A stretch of DNA of 64,000 bases from positions 1 to 64,000 of the forward strand of contig NZ_JAFEIF010000032.1 in the NCBI RefSeq assembly GCF_017848645.1. Direction: 5' to 3'. The position numbers were made by a program, and so were the translations under genes. Of this stretch, positions 50,889 through 59,486 are shown one piece after another (positions within the stretch are counted from its first letter, which is position 1; every line of letters starts with the position of its first letter). The notes beneath the pieces are model-generated. The model was not told the origin of the DNA, did no database searches, and saw only the letters and a list, made by a program, of their open reading frames with translations. Source of the stretch: Limnohabitans sp. Lineage in GTDB: Bacteria > Pseudomonadota > Gammaproteobacteria > Burkholderiales > Burkholderiaceae_C.

Positions 50889-51836
50889 ATGGAAACCGTT
50901 GCCCCCCTTTGGTTATGGGCCACTTTTGTGGCCATTGTGTTGGTGTCGCTGTTTGTCGATTTTGTCGTGCTCAAAAAGCAGGGCGCGCACGACATCGGCG
51001 TCAAGGAGGCGCTCAACTGGTCGCTGATCTGGATTGCCTTGAGCTTTTTGTTCAACGGCTTGTTCTGGTGGGCCATCAAGGACACCACCGGTTCGGTGGA
51101 GTTGGCGAACACCAAGTCGCTGGAATTCCTCACCGGTTACCTGATCGAGAAATCATTGGCGGTGGACAACATTTTTGTCTTCCTGATGATCTTCACCTAC
51201 TTCGCTGTACCAACCCAGTTTCAAAAGCGCGTGCTGATGATCGGCATCATCGGTGCCATCGTGCTGCGCACCATCATGATTTTGGTGGGTGGCTGGTTGC
51301 TCCAGCAGTTCCACTGGATCTTGTACGTGTTTGGTGCTTTCCTGATCCTCACGGGTGTGAAGATGTGGTGGGCCGCTGGGCAGGAGCCTTCGCTGGACGA
51401 TAACCCTGCGCTCAAGTTGTTGCGCAAAATTTTGCCTGTCAGCAAAAACTACGACGGTGAAAAATTCTGGACCATGGAGAACGGCAAGAAGATCGCCACG
51501 CCCTTGTTCATGGTGATCTGCTTGATTGCCTTGACCGATGTGATCTTTGCGGTGGATTCGATCCCGGCGATTTTTGCGATCACCTCGGACCCCTTCATTG
51601 TGCTGACCAGCAACGTGTTCGCGATTCTGGGTTTGCGCGCCATGTATTTCTTGCTGGCGGCCGTGGCCAACAAGTTCCACTTGCTCAACTACGGTTTGGC
51701 TGTGATTCTGGTATTCATTGGTACCAAGATGTGCCTGATCGACATCTTCAAGATCCCGGTGGCCATCTCGCTGGGTGTGGTGGTTGGCATCCTGGCCGTG
51801 ACCATGTTGTTGAGTGTGCGTTCAGCCAAGTCCTGA
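50889..51836 (+). CDS. TerC/Alx family membrane protein
   Basis: 315 residues with about eight to nine membrane segments. The conserved acidic motifs are visible: EKSLAVDNIFVFLMIF and ALTDVIFAVDSIPAIFA, likely metal-binding in the membrane. Family members Alx and TerC export Mn2+ or relieve tellurite and alkaline stress; Mn2+ handling is the best guess. The 186-base leader after the preceding terminator shows no clear yybP-ykoY riboswitch. A terminator follows. Confidence 0.9.
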   Translation: METVAPLWLWATFVAIVLVSLFVDFVVLKKQGAHDIGVKEALNWSLIWIALSFLFNGLFWWAIKDTTGSVELANTKSLEFLTGYLIEKSLAVDNIFVFLMIFTYFAVPTQFQKRVLMIGIIGAIVLRTIMILVGGWLLQQFHWILYVFGAFLILTGVKMWWAAGQEPSLDDNPALKLLRKILPVSKNYDGEKFWTMENGKKIATPLFMVICLIALTDVIFAVDSIPAIFAITSDPFIVLTSNVFAILGLRAMYFLLAAVANKFHLLNYGLAVILVFIGTKMCLIDIFKIPVAISLGVVVGILAVTMLLSVRSAKS

Positions 51837-51854
51837 CGCGCGGCGCTCTTGAAG

Positions 51855-51888
51855 AAGCCTCCAGGGTCACAAGCCCTGGGGGCTTTTT
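51855..51888 (+). terminator. Terminator between TerC and convergent NhaR-like gene
   Basis: An 11-base stem with one wobble (AGCCTCCAGGG / CCCTGGGGGCT) and a 7-base loop is followed by TTTTT. Confidence 0.8.
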
Positions 51889-51933
51889 CACGTCTAAAGC
51901 TGCAGAGCCTGCGTGCCTCCGTGTGTTCGTGGC

Positions 51934-52827
51934 TCAATGGGCCGCGTCGTTGGCCTGCAAGAGCCGCTGCACCAGCGGGTGTTGCACTTTCTTTTCTGTG
52001 CCGATCGCAAAGAAGTTTTCTTTCACGCCTTCGCAGGGCCCCAGGCGCTGCACGTCGTAGTGCGCCAGCAGCTCATCGTGCACCCACTCAGCGGCCGGGA
52101 ACACGCCCATGCCACTTTCGCCGAAGGTCTTGAGCAAGGCGCTGTCTTCGAACTCGCCCACGATGCGTGGACGGATGCCGTGCTGTTCAAACCAGTGGTC
52201 CAATCGTGCACGCACGGCGGTGTGGCCCGTGGGCAGCAGCACAGGCACCTCGGTCAGGCTGGCTGGAAACTTCTTTTTGGCGGCCTTGACCAGCGCCGCC
52301 GTGCCATACCAAGAGACTGGGGACGTCCCCAGCGCATGGTTGTAAAGCTTGATGTTGGCGTTGCCCGGCGCGGGGCGGTCTGAGAGCACCACATCCAAGC
52401 GGTGCAGGGCCAGGTCACCCAGCAGGTCGTCAAATTCACCCTCGTGGCACAGCAAGCGCAAATGCGGCTCGCCCATCACGGGCTGCATGAGGCGGCGCAC
52501 AACCAGTTTGGGCAGGCCGTCCGAGATGCCCGCAGCCAAGCGCACCGTGGGAGAACTCACCGCGTCGCGCACCAGCGCCGGCAGGTTTTCGCCCAACTGA
52601 AAAATCTGGTCGGCTTGTTGCATGGCCGCCAGCCCGGCATCGGTCAGTACCAGACCGCGCCCTGCGGGTTTGAGCAGGGCATAACCCAGGGACCGTTCCA
52701 GTTCACGCACCTGTGCGCTCACGGTTTGCACCGCCATGTCCAGCTTGTCTGCGGCCCGGGTAATGCCACCCTCCTTGGCCACGACCCAGAAGTAATACAG
52801 GTGCTTGTAGTTGAAGGTGGTGCGCAT
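51934..52827 (-). CDS. nhaR: LysR family regulator, NhaR-like
   Basis: 297 residues from MRTTFNYKHLYYFWVVAKEGG; 44 more in-frame residues upstream lack protein character. The helix-turn-helix GITRAADKLDMAVQTVSAQVRELE is LysR type, and the NLYYF/HLYYFWVVAKEG start is typical of NhaR, the sodium/proton antiporter activator. The C-terminal half is a periplasmic-binding-like sensor domain. No nhaA gene is adjacent, so the target may be elsewhere. It is convergent with terC. Confidence 0.8.
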   Translation of the reverse strand: MRTTFNYKHLYYFWVVAKEGGITRAADKLDMAVQTVSAQVRELERSLGYALLKPAGRGLVLTDAGLAAMQQADQIFQLGENLPALVRDAVSSPTVRLAAGISDGLPKLVVRRLMQPVMGEPHLRLLCHEGEFDDLLGDLALHRLDVVLSDRPAPGNANIKLYNHALGTSPVSWYGTAALVKAAKKKFPASLTEVPVLLPTGHTAVRARLDHWFEQHGIRPRIVGEFEDSALLKTFGESGMGVFPAAEWVHDELLAHYDVQRLGPCEGVKENFFAIGTEKKVQHPLVQRLLQANDAAH

Positions 52828-53052
52828 GGTCAGAATTTCCAAGAGGTTTGGTTGGTCATTATCAGCTTTTGCAGGATGAATCGCGCGTTTGAAGTCAGGC
52901 TGGATCTGATCTTCGCAGCTCGCGGCCGGGCCAGTGCTGGTCAGGGACGGGCGGGTCATGGCAGGTCAGGGCTGCGCGTGGCCTGTCGCGAAAAGGCCAG
53001 CCTGCTGGGGTGGGTGTGGTTAGAGTGACTCCAAGCACCACTGAAGCACACC

Positions 53053-54279
53053 ATGAACCTCTTGATTGCCTTGCGTCCGGGCTTGCCCATCCTGATCGGC
53101 GCTGCGCTGATGTTGTCGGTCAGCATGGGCTTGCGCCAAAGCCTGGGCGTGTTCATGCCTGCCCTGACCCAGGACATCGGCATTTCGGTGTCCCAGTTCA
53201 CCCTGGCGATTGCGGTGCAAAACCTGGCTTGGGGGTTTTTGCAGCCCTTTGCGGGGGCTTTGGCTGTGCGCATCGGCTACCGCCCCCTCATGATGACCGG
53301 TGCCGTGCTTTACATCCTGGGCATGACTTTGCTGTGCCTGGCGCAAGGCTTGCTGGGTGTGATCCTGGGCGCTGGCGTGGCCATTGGTGCGGCCATGGCT
53401 TGTAACGGATCGGCCATTGCCATGGCGGTGGCTTCGCGGCCGGTGTCGCCGGCCTTGCGCAGCACGGTGCTGGGCATCGTGTCCGCCGCAGGCTCTTTGG
53501 GGGCCTTGATGGCGGCGCCCATCGGCCAATTGTTGTCTCAAGCGCATGGCTGGCGCGTGGGTGTGGGTGGTTTTGTCGTCATGGCCCTGATCATCTTGCC
53601 CGCCGCCTGGTACGCCGGTCGGGTGGACGCCTTGCCGGTGCCGCTTTCACCGCATGGTGAAAAAGACAATGCCCCCGACATGGCCCGGTTTGCCTTGAAA
53701 CACCCGCCTTTTGCGGTGATGACACTGGCCTATTTTGTGTGCGGCATGCAGCTGGTGTTTTTGACCACGCATCTGCCGTCCTACCTCGATTTGTGCGGCA
53801 TGGACCCGATGCTCAGTGCCCAGGCGCTGGGCATGATTGGGGGCTTCAATGTGCTGGGCAGTCTTTTTTTTGGTTGGGCGGGTGGGCGGTACAACAAGTT
53901 GCTGCTGTTGGGGGGCATTTATGTGCTGCGCTCATTCGGTCTGGCCTGGTATTTCCTGTCGGTGCCAACGCCTGAGAACACCTTGGTGTTCGCCGCCATC
54001 ATGGGCTTTTTGTGGCTGGGAGTGGCCCCCTTGGTGACGGGCTACATCGGCGAAACCTTTGGTCTTCGCTGGCAAGCCATGCTCGGCGGCATCGCTTTCA
54101 TGAGCCACCAGCTGGGCAGCTTCATGGGCGCGTTGGGGGGCGGTCTGGTGTTCGATGCCATGGGCTCGTACAACCGGGCCGTGCAAGTGGGGGTGCTGGT
54201 GGGGCTGCTGGCGGGCATGTTGCAAATGGCTTTTGCGCTGCGCGACGAGTTGCCGCCAGGTCAGCCCAGACCGGCCTGA
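53053..54279 (+). CDS. MFS transporter
   Basis: 408 residues with 12 predicted membrane segments in two halves joined by a charged loop (about 195-215, SPHGEKDNAPDMARF). The loop 2-3 motif is seen as GALAVRIGYRPLM. N-terminal SMGLRQSLGVFMPALTQDIG is typical of the monocarboxylate/oxalate-formate branch. The substrate is unknown but an organic acid is plausible next to the acyl-CoA cluster. It is convergent with the first acyl-CoA dehydrogenase. Confidence 0.87.
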   Translation: MNLLIALRPGLPILIGAALMLSVSMGLRQSLGVFMPALTQDIGISVSQFTLAIAVQNLAWGFLQPFAGALAVRIGYRPLMMTGAVLYILGMTLLCLAQGLLGVILGAGVAIGAAMACNGSAIAMAVASRPVSPALRSTVLGIVSAAGSLGALMAAPIGQLLSQAHGWRVGVGGFVVMALIILPAAWYAGRVDALPVPLSPHGEKDNAPDMARFALKHPPFAVMTLAYFVCGMQLVFLTTHLPSYLDLCGMDPMLSAQALGMIGGFNVLGSLFFGWAGGRYNKLLLLGGIYVLRSFGLAWYFLSVPTPENTLVFAAIMGFLWLGVAPLVTGYIGETFGLRWQAMLGGIAFMSHQLGSFMGALGGGLVFDAMGSYNRAVQVGVLVGLLAGMLQMAFALRDELPPGQPRPA

Positions 54280-54341
54280 GCACCAGGCCAGGTTCTCCAA
54301 TTGTGCAGGCGCGTGTGGGCGTTCAGGCCTTGGGCCCAGCT

Positions 54342-55511
54342 TCAAATGCCCAGCTGCTTGGCCGCCAGCTCTTTCATGATCTCTTCGGCCCCGCCGCCAA
54401 TCATCATCACTTTCACTTCGCGGTAGACCCGCTCGCTCACGGTGCCGCGCATGAAGCCCATGCCGCCTAACAATTGCACGGCGGCATCGGCGCAAAACTG
54501 CATGGTTTGGGTAGCGTGGTTTTTGAGCAGACACACCTGGGCCACCCACTCGGCACCGGTCTGTCCTGCGTCCGCTTGTTGCGTCACCGCATCCACCCAG
54601 GCTTGGGTGGACGAGATGCGCATTTGCATGTCCATCAGTTTGTGGCGGATCGCTTGCCGCTCGATCAAGGCCGCGCCAAAGGTCTGGCGCTGACGTGCCC
54701 AGTCCAGCGCTTCGTCAAAACAAGCCTGCGCAAAGCCCAGCGCCATGGCCGACATGGCCAGGCGTTCGCCATTGAAGTTGCCCATGATCATCTTGAAGCC
54801 CGCGCCTTCTTCACCCAGCCGGTAACGTTGTGGCACGCGCACGCCATCAAAACGCAGCTGTGCCGTGTCCGAGCTGTGCCAGCCCATTTTGTGCAGGCGT
54901 ATGCGCGAGATGCCCGGAGTGTCCCCCGGCACCACGACCATCGAGATGCCGCTGGCGCCCTTGCTGGCCGGGTGGGTGCGCACGGCCAGCGTGATCCAGT
55001 CGGCGCGCAGGCCTGAGGTGATGAAGACTTTTTCGCCGTCGATGACATAGTCGCTGCCGTCTGCGCGCGCCGTGGTGCGCAGGCCGGCCACGTCGGAGCC
55101 GCCACCGGGTTCGGTGATGGCCAGTGCTGCGATACGCTCGCCGCGCAACACCGGGGGCACCACTTCGGCCTGCAGCTCGGCAGTGCCATGCGCCATGACC
55201 GGCGGCAAGCCGATGTTGAGCGAAAACAGGCTGGCCATCACGCCGCCGCTGCCGCCGTATCGCGCCAGCGTTTGCGACAGCAGGTTGCGCGCTCGCCAAG
55301 GCGCGGGTCTGCCGCCTAAATGCTCGGGGTAGCCCAGGCCCAGCAGGCCCAGCTGTGCGGCCTGAATGTAAAGCGAACGGTCAAACTGACCGGCTTCTTC
55401 CCAAGCGGGTACATGCGGGGCAATGGCTTGTCTGGCAAAACGCTCCACGGTGGTCTGCAGGCTTTGCAGGTCTTCGGCTGTGAAATCAGTTGTGCCATCG
55501 GCGGTGTTCAT
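54342..55511 (-). CDS. Acyl-CoA dehydrogenase 1
   Basis: 389 residues from MNTADGTTDFTAEDLQSL, whose ATG overlaps the carboxylase stop as ATGA. FAD and substrate motifs: AITEPGGGSDVAGLRT, KVFITSGLRADW, ICQ-like helices and the end YREVKVMMIGGGAEEIMKEL. The base Glu of medium-chain enzymes (in IYEGT) is Gly here, as in isovaleryl- and long-chain-type enzymes where the base is elsewhere. It is the last gene of the minus-strand cluster. Substrate is probably a branched acyl-CoA. Confidence 0.9.
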   Translation of the reverse strand: MNTADGTTDFTAEDLQSLQTTVERFARQAIAPHVPAWEEAGQFDRSLYIQAAQLGLLGLGYPEHLGGRPAPWRARNLLSQTLARYGGSGGVMASLFSLNIGLPPVMAHGTAELQAEVVPPVLRGERIAALAITEPGGGSDVAGLRTTARADGSDYVIDGEKVFITSGLRADWITLAVRTHPASKGASGISMVVVPGDTPGISRIRLHKMGWHSSDTAQLRFDGVRVPQRYRLGEEGAGFKMIMGNFNGERLAMSAMALGFAQACFDEALDWARQRQTFGAALIERQAIRHKLMDMQMRISSTQAWVDAVTQQADAGQTGAEWVAQVCLLKNHATQTMQFCADAAVQLLGGMGFMRGTVSERVYREVKVMMIGGGAEEIMKELAAKQLGI

Positions 55512-57490
55512 GTCGCGTCCTTCCATTGCACCAGCACCTGGCCGGGTCCCACTTGCTGGCCCACGCTGGCCGAGAGGCTGTGCACCACCGCATCGCGTGG
55601 AGCACACAAGATGTGTTCCAGCTTCATCGATTCGATCACCAGCACGGCATCGCCTTGTTGGACCGATTGGCCTTCTTGCACATGCAATGTGATCAACTTG
55701 CCATTAAAAGGCGCGCGCAACGATTGCGCGGCTTGTGCGCTAGCCCCTGTGCTGGGCGCGCTGTGGCTTTGGTCGGTGAGCCACAGCTCAAAGGTCTCTG
55801 GGCCTTGCAGCTGCACATGCCACTGCACAGCGATGGTGGTGCCCCGGCACGCCACGGCGCGGGCTTGCCAGCGGCAGCCGTCCAGGTCGATGTGCAGCAT
55901 TTCAGGGCTGTGCGTCACGCGGGCTTCGTGTGTGGCATCGCCTGTTTGAATGCGCACACGGCCCTGCCCGAGTTCCTGCAAGTTCAGCGAGAGGGTGCCT
56001 GTGCCCAGGCCCATGCGCAACGGCCGCGTGAAGGGGCTGGGCATGGCGGCGGCGGGCGCTTGTTGCGCGTAGAGAACAGCTAAGGCAGCCACGGTGCTGG
56101 TTTTACTCGTCGCCTGCAGGCTTTGGCGCAGCGCATCGGCCTGTTCGGCCAGGAAAGGGATCAATGCCTCACCCGCGCAGAACACCGGGTGCTGCAAACA
56201 TGCGGCCAAAAACGCGCGGTTGGTGGGCAGGCCCAGCACGGCGGTCTGGTCCAGGCCTGTGCGCAGGCGGTCGATGGCTTCAGCGCGGTTGGGCGCGTGG
56301 GCAATCAGCTTGCCCAGCATCGCATCGTAATGCGGCGTGACCACTGCACCCGCGTGCAGCGCATGGTCAAAGCGCAAGCCTGCAGGTGCTGCAAAGGCTT
56401 GCACCGTGCCAGTCTGCGGCGTGAAGTGTTCATCTTCAGCGCACAAGCGCACTTCGATGGCGTGGCCTTGCAGCTGCACATCGGCTTGCGCCAGCGGCAG
56501 CGGCTCGCCGCGGGCGATGCGCAATTGCCACTCGACCAAGTCAAGACCCGTGAGCATCTCGGTGACGGGGTGTTCCACCTGCAGCCGGGTGTTCATCTCC
56601 ATCAGATAGAACGGCTTGTTGTCCTGCGCCTTGTCCAGCAAAAACTCCACCGTGCCCGCACCCACATAGCCCGCCGATTGCGCCAACGCAATGGCCGCTT
56701 GCCCGAGTTGCGCGCGCAGCGCAGTGCTCACGGCAGGGCTGGGCGATTCTTCGATGATCTTTTGGTGACGCCGCTGCACCGAACAGTCGCGCTCACCCAA
56801 GTGGATGCAGTGGCCATGCATGTCGGCCATGATTTGCACCTCGATGTGGCGGGGGCGCAGCAAGGCGCGTTCCATCAACAAGTCGCCGTTTCCAAAACCG
56901 GCCAGCGCTTCCGAGCGGGCGCTGTGCAGGGCGGGCAGCAGCTGCACCATGTCGGTCACCAAGCGCATGCCGCGCCCGCCGCCCCCGGCCACGGCCTTGA
57001 CCATCAGCGGCAAGCCCAGTTGCTGCGCTTGCGTGGAGAAGGTGGCGTCACTCTGGTCCGCACCAAAGTAGCCCGGCAAGCAAGGCACGCCGTGCTGCAG
57101 GGCCAAAGCCTTGGCAGCCGACTTGCTGCCCAGTGCACGAATGGCCGCAGGCGGCGGCCCGACCCAGGTCAGGCCCGCGTCGATCACGGCCTGCGCAAAA
57201 TCGGCGTTCTCGCTCAAAAAACCATAACCTGGGTGCACCGCATCGGCCCCGGTGGCCTGCGCGGCCGCCAGCAGCTTGTCGATGCGCAAATACGAGTCAG
57301 CGGACAGCGTACCGTCCAAAGCGACAGCGGTGTCGGCTTCGTGCACATGCAAGGCGTCACGGTCGGCGTCTGAGTAAACAGCCACCGTCTGGATGCCCAT
57401 CTGGCGGGCGGAGCGGATCACGCGGCGGGCGATCTCGCCCCGGTTGGCGATCAGCAGGCGGGTGACGCGGGTGGGGAGGGTGCTGCTCAT
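55508..57490 (-). CDS. Biotin-dependent acyl-CoA carboxylase, alpha subunit
   Basis: 660 residues with three parts: biotin carboxylase (about 10-455) with ATP-grasp motifs GGGGRGMRLV and EMNTRLQVEHPVTE, a BT-like linker domain, and a C-terminal biotin carrier with Lys in VIESMKLEH (about 625). The layout matches methylcrotonyl-CoA, geranyl-CoA and propionyl-CoA carboxylase alpha subunits. With the beta subunit encoded at 59487 it carboxylates an acyl- or enoyl-CoA. It overlaps the hydratase and dehydrogenase genes by ATGA at each end. Confidence 0.92.
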   Translation of the reverse strand: MSSTLPTRVTRLLIANRGEIARRVIRSARQMGIQTVAVYSDADRDALHVHEADTAVALDGTLSADSYLRIDKLLAAAQATGADAVHPGYGFLSENADFAQAVIDAGLTWVGPPPAAIRALGSKSAAKALALQHGVPCLPGYFGADQSDATFSTQAQQLGLPLMVKAVAGGGGRGMRLVTDMVQLLPALHSARSEALAGFGNGDLLMERALLRPRHIEVQIMADMHGHCIHLGERDCSVQRRHQKIIEESPSPAVSTALRAQLGQAAIALAQSAGYVGAGTVEFLLDKAQDNKPFYLMEMNTRLQVEHPVTEMLTGLDLVEWQLRIARGEPLPLAQADVQLQGHAIEVRLCAEDEHFTPQTGTVQAFAAPAGLRFDHALHAGAVVTPHYDAMLGKLIAHAPNRAEAIDRLRTGLDQTAVLGLPTNRAFLAACLQHPVFCAGEALIPFLAEQADALRQSLQATSKTSTVAALAVLYAQQAPAAAMPSPFTRPLRMGLGTGTLSLNLQELGQGRVRIQTGDATHEARVTHSPEMLHIDLDGCRWQARAVACRGTTIAVQWHVQLQGPETFELWLTDQSHSAPSTGASAQAAQSLRAPFNGKLITLHVQEGQSVQQGDAVLVIESMKLEHILCAPRDAVVHSLSASVGQQVGPGQVLVQWKDAT

Positions 57491-58296
57491 GGTTGTTTCT
57501 CTTGGCTCAGGGTCCAGGGCGCGGGCTGTTTGCGTGCAAACGCAGCCAAGCCTTGGGCAGCCTCGGTGCTTCGCAAGCTGTGTGCAAAGGCCTGCGCTGC
57601 GGCGTTGCGCAAATCAGGCACAGGGCCGCGCAAGCTGCGCAGCAGTTGTTTGGTGCTGGCCACCGCGCCGGGCGCTGCACGCAAGAGGCGCGTCAGAGTC
57701 GCGTGCCAAGCCGCATCGCCGCCCTCTTCGATGACTTCATTCACCAAGCCCAATTGGTGCGCTTGGTCAGCGGTGTAGCTCAGGCCTTGCAGCAGGCACT
57801 GGCGTGCGGCGCTCTCGCCCAGGCGCTGCCACACAAATGGCGCGATCTGCGCAGGCGGCAAGCCCAGCGTGACCTCGGGCGTGCCCAGCACCGAACGCGC
57901 TGTGGCCACCACATGGTCGGCGCAGCACACCAGGCCAAAGCCGCCGCCCATGGCTGCGCCATCGACCCGGCACACCAAGAGCTGGGGCAGGGCACTCAGG
58001 GCATGCAACAGGTCACCGAATCCCCGGTTCATGGCCAGCAGCGGGTCGGTTTGTCCGTCTTGCAGGGGTTGGCCGATCAGGCTGGCAAAGCCGCCCAAAC
58101 TGCCTCCCGCGCAAAAGGCACCACCTGCGCCGGTCAGCACCACGATGCGCAGTGTGGAGTCCGCTGCAGCCCGCGTGCAGGCTTGCAGCATGCCGTCCAC
58201 CACCACATCGCTCAAGGCGTTGCGGGTGGCCGGGTCGTTCATCGTCCAGGTTTCGACCGCACCCTGGCGCTCGATTAGCAGGTGTGGGGTGCTCAT
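57487..58296 (-). CDS. Enoyl-CoA hydratase/isomerase family protein
   Basis: 269 residues from MSTPHLLIERQGAVETWTMN; the frame stays open upstream inside the dehydrogenase gene but this start overlaps its stop as ATGA. The crotonase oxyanion hole is visible (AFCAGGSLGGF and DGAAMGGGFGL). One of the two catalytic Glu is kept (GTPEVTLGLPPAQ), while the first, normally GGG-x-E, is Gly, so simple hydration may not be its activity. In liu/atu pathways this gene would hydrate the carboxylated product. Confidence 0.87.
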   Translation of the reverse strand: MSTPHLLIERQGAVETWTMNDPATRNALSDVVVDGMLQACTRAAADSTLRIVVLTGAGGAFCAGGSLGGFASLIGQPLQDGQTDPLLAMNRGFGDLLHALSALPQLLVCRVDGAAMGGGFGLVCCADHVVATARSVLGTPEVTLGLPPAQIAPFVWQRLGESAARQCLLQGLSYTADQAHQLGLVNEVIEEGGDAAWHATLTRLLRAAPGAVASTKQLLRSLRGPVPDLRNAAAQAFAHSLRSTEAAQGLAAFARKQPAPWTLSQEKQP

Positions 58297-59465
58297 TTCT
58301 GGGGCCGCTTGGCAATGCCCATCATCTTGGCCAGGATGCCCAACATCACCTCGTCCGCACCGCCACCAATCGAGGCCAGACGCCCGTCGCGGTACATGCG
58401 CGAGACTTTGTTTTCCCAGGTGAAGCCCATGCCGCCCCAGAACTGCAGGCAGGTGTCGGGCACGGTGCGGTTCAGACGTCCCGCTTTGAGCTTGGCCATG
58501 GTGGCCCACTCGGTCACGTCTTCGCCCGCGATGTAGTGCTCGCAGGCTTGGTAGGTCAGGGCGCGCAGGCTTTCGACCTCGGCCTTGAGTTCGGCCAGCT
58601 TGAACTGCACCCACTGCTGGTCGGCCAAGGTGCTGCCAAACAGCTTGCGCTCTTGCGCCCACTCCACCGTCCACTGGATGCAGTTGGACAGCGACTGCAG
58701 TGTGCTGGCCGCGCACCACAGGCGCTCTTCCTGAAACTGTTGCATCTGGTAGATGAAGCCCTGTCCCTCAGCCCCGATGCGGTAGCGCTGGGGCACCCGC
58801 ACTTCGTCAAAATAAATCAGGCCCGTGTCGCTGCTGTTCATGCCGATCTTTTTGATCTTCTTGCCCACCTCGATGCCGGGCAGCAGCTTGCCGTTTTCGC
58901 GCATGGGCACCATGACCAGGCTTTTGTTTTTATGGATTGGCCCCTCACCCGTGTTGACCAGCATGCACATCCAGTCGGCCTGCAGGCTGTTGGTGATCCA
59001 CATCTTCTGGCCGCTGATCACATAGTCGTCGCCGTCTTTGCGGGCCACGGTCTTGATGCCCGCCACATCGCTGCCCGCACCCGGCTCGCTCACGCCAATG
59101 CAGCCCACCATGTCACCCGCAATCGCCGGGGCCAAAAACTGCGCCCGCAATTCGTCGCTGCCAAAGCGTGCCAAGGCGGGCGTGGCCATGTCGGTTTGCA
59201 CGCCAATGGCCATGGGGATGCCGCCGCAGTCAATGTGGCCCAGTGCCTCGGCCATGGCCAGGCTGTAGGAGTAGTCGAGGCCCGCACCACCAAAGGCTTC
59301 GGGCTTGGTCAGGCCCAGCAGCCCCAAGTCGCCCATCTTTTTGAAGACTTCGTGCGCCGGAAAGATCTCGGCCGCTTCCCACTCGTCCACATGGGGGTTG
59401 ATCTCGGCTTCGATGAAACGTTTGAGTGTGTTCTGGATCTCGCGGTGTTCGTGGGTGTATTGCAT
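58293..59465 (-). CDS. Acyl-CoA dehydrogenase 2
   Basis: 390 residues. Motifs: GVSEPGAGSDVAGIKT, KMWITNSLQADWMC, FIYQMQQFQEERL and the ending MYRDGRLASIGGGADEVMLG. As in the other two dehydrogenases here, the medium-chain-type base Glu is Gly. Sequence style (YTHEHREIQNTLKRFIEAEINP) resembles citronellyl-CoA dehydrogenase AtuD-like proteins. It starts 21 bases after the carboxylase beta subunit stop and ends by ATGA into the hydratase gene. Confidence 0.9.
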   Translation of the reverse strand: MQYTHEHREIQNTLKRFIEAEINPHVDEWEAAEIFPAHEVFKKMGDLGLLGLTKPEAFGGAGLDYSYSLAMAEALGHIDCGGIPMAIGVQTDMATPALARFGSDELRAQFLAPAIAGDMVGCIGVSEPGAGSDVAGIKTVARKDGDDYVISGQKMWITNSLQADWMCMLVNTGEGPIHKNKSLVMVPMRENGKLLPGIEVGKKIKKIGMNSSDTGLIYFDEVRVPQRYRIGAEGQGFIYQMQQFQEERLWCAASTLQSLSNCIQWTVEWAQERKLFGSTLADQQWVQFKLAELKAEVESLRALTYQACEHYIAGEDVTEWATMAKLKAGRLNRTVPDTCLQFWGGMGFTWENKVSRMYRDGRLASIGGGADEVMLGILAKMMGIAKRPQK

Positions 59466-59486
59466 GGTGGGTCTCCGTGGGTTGTT

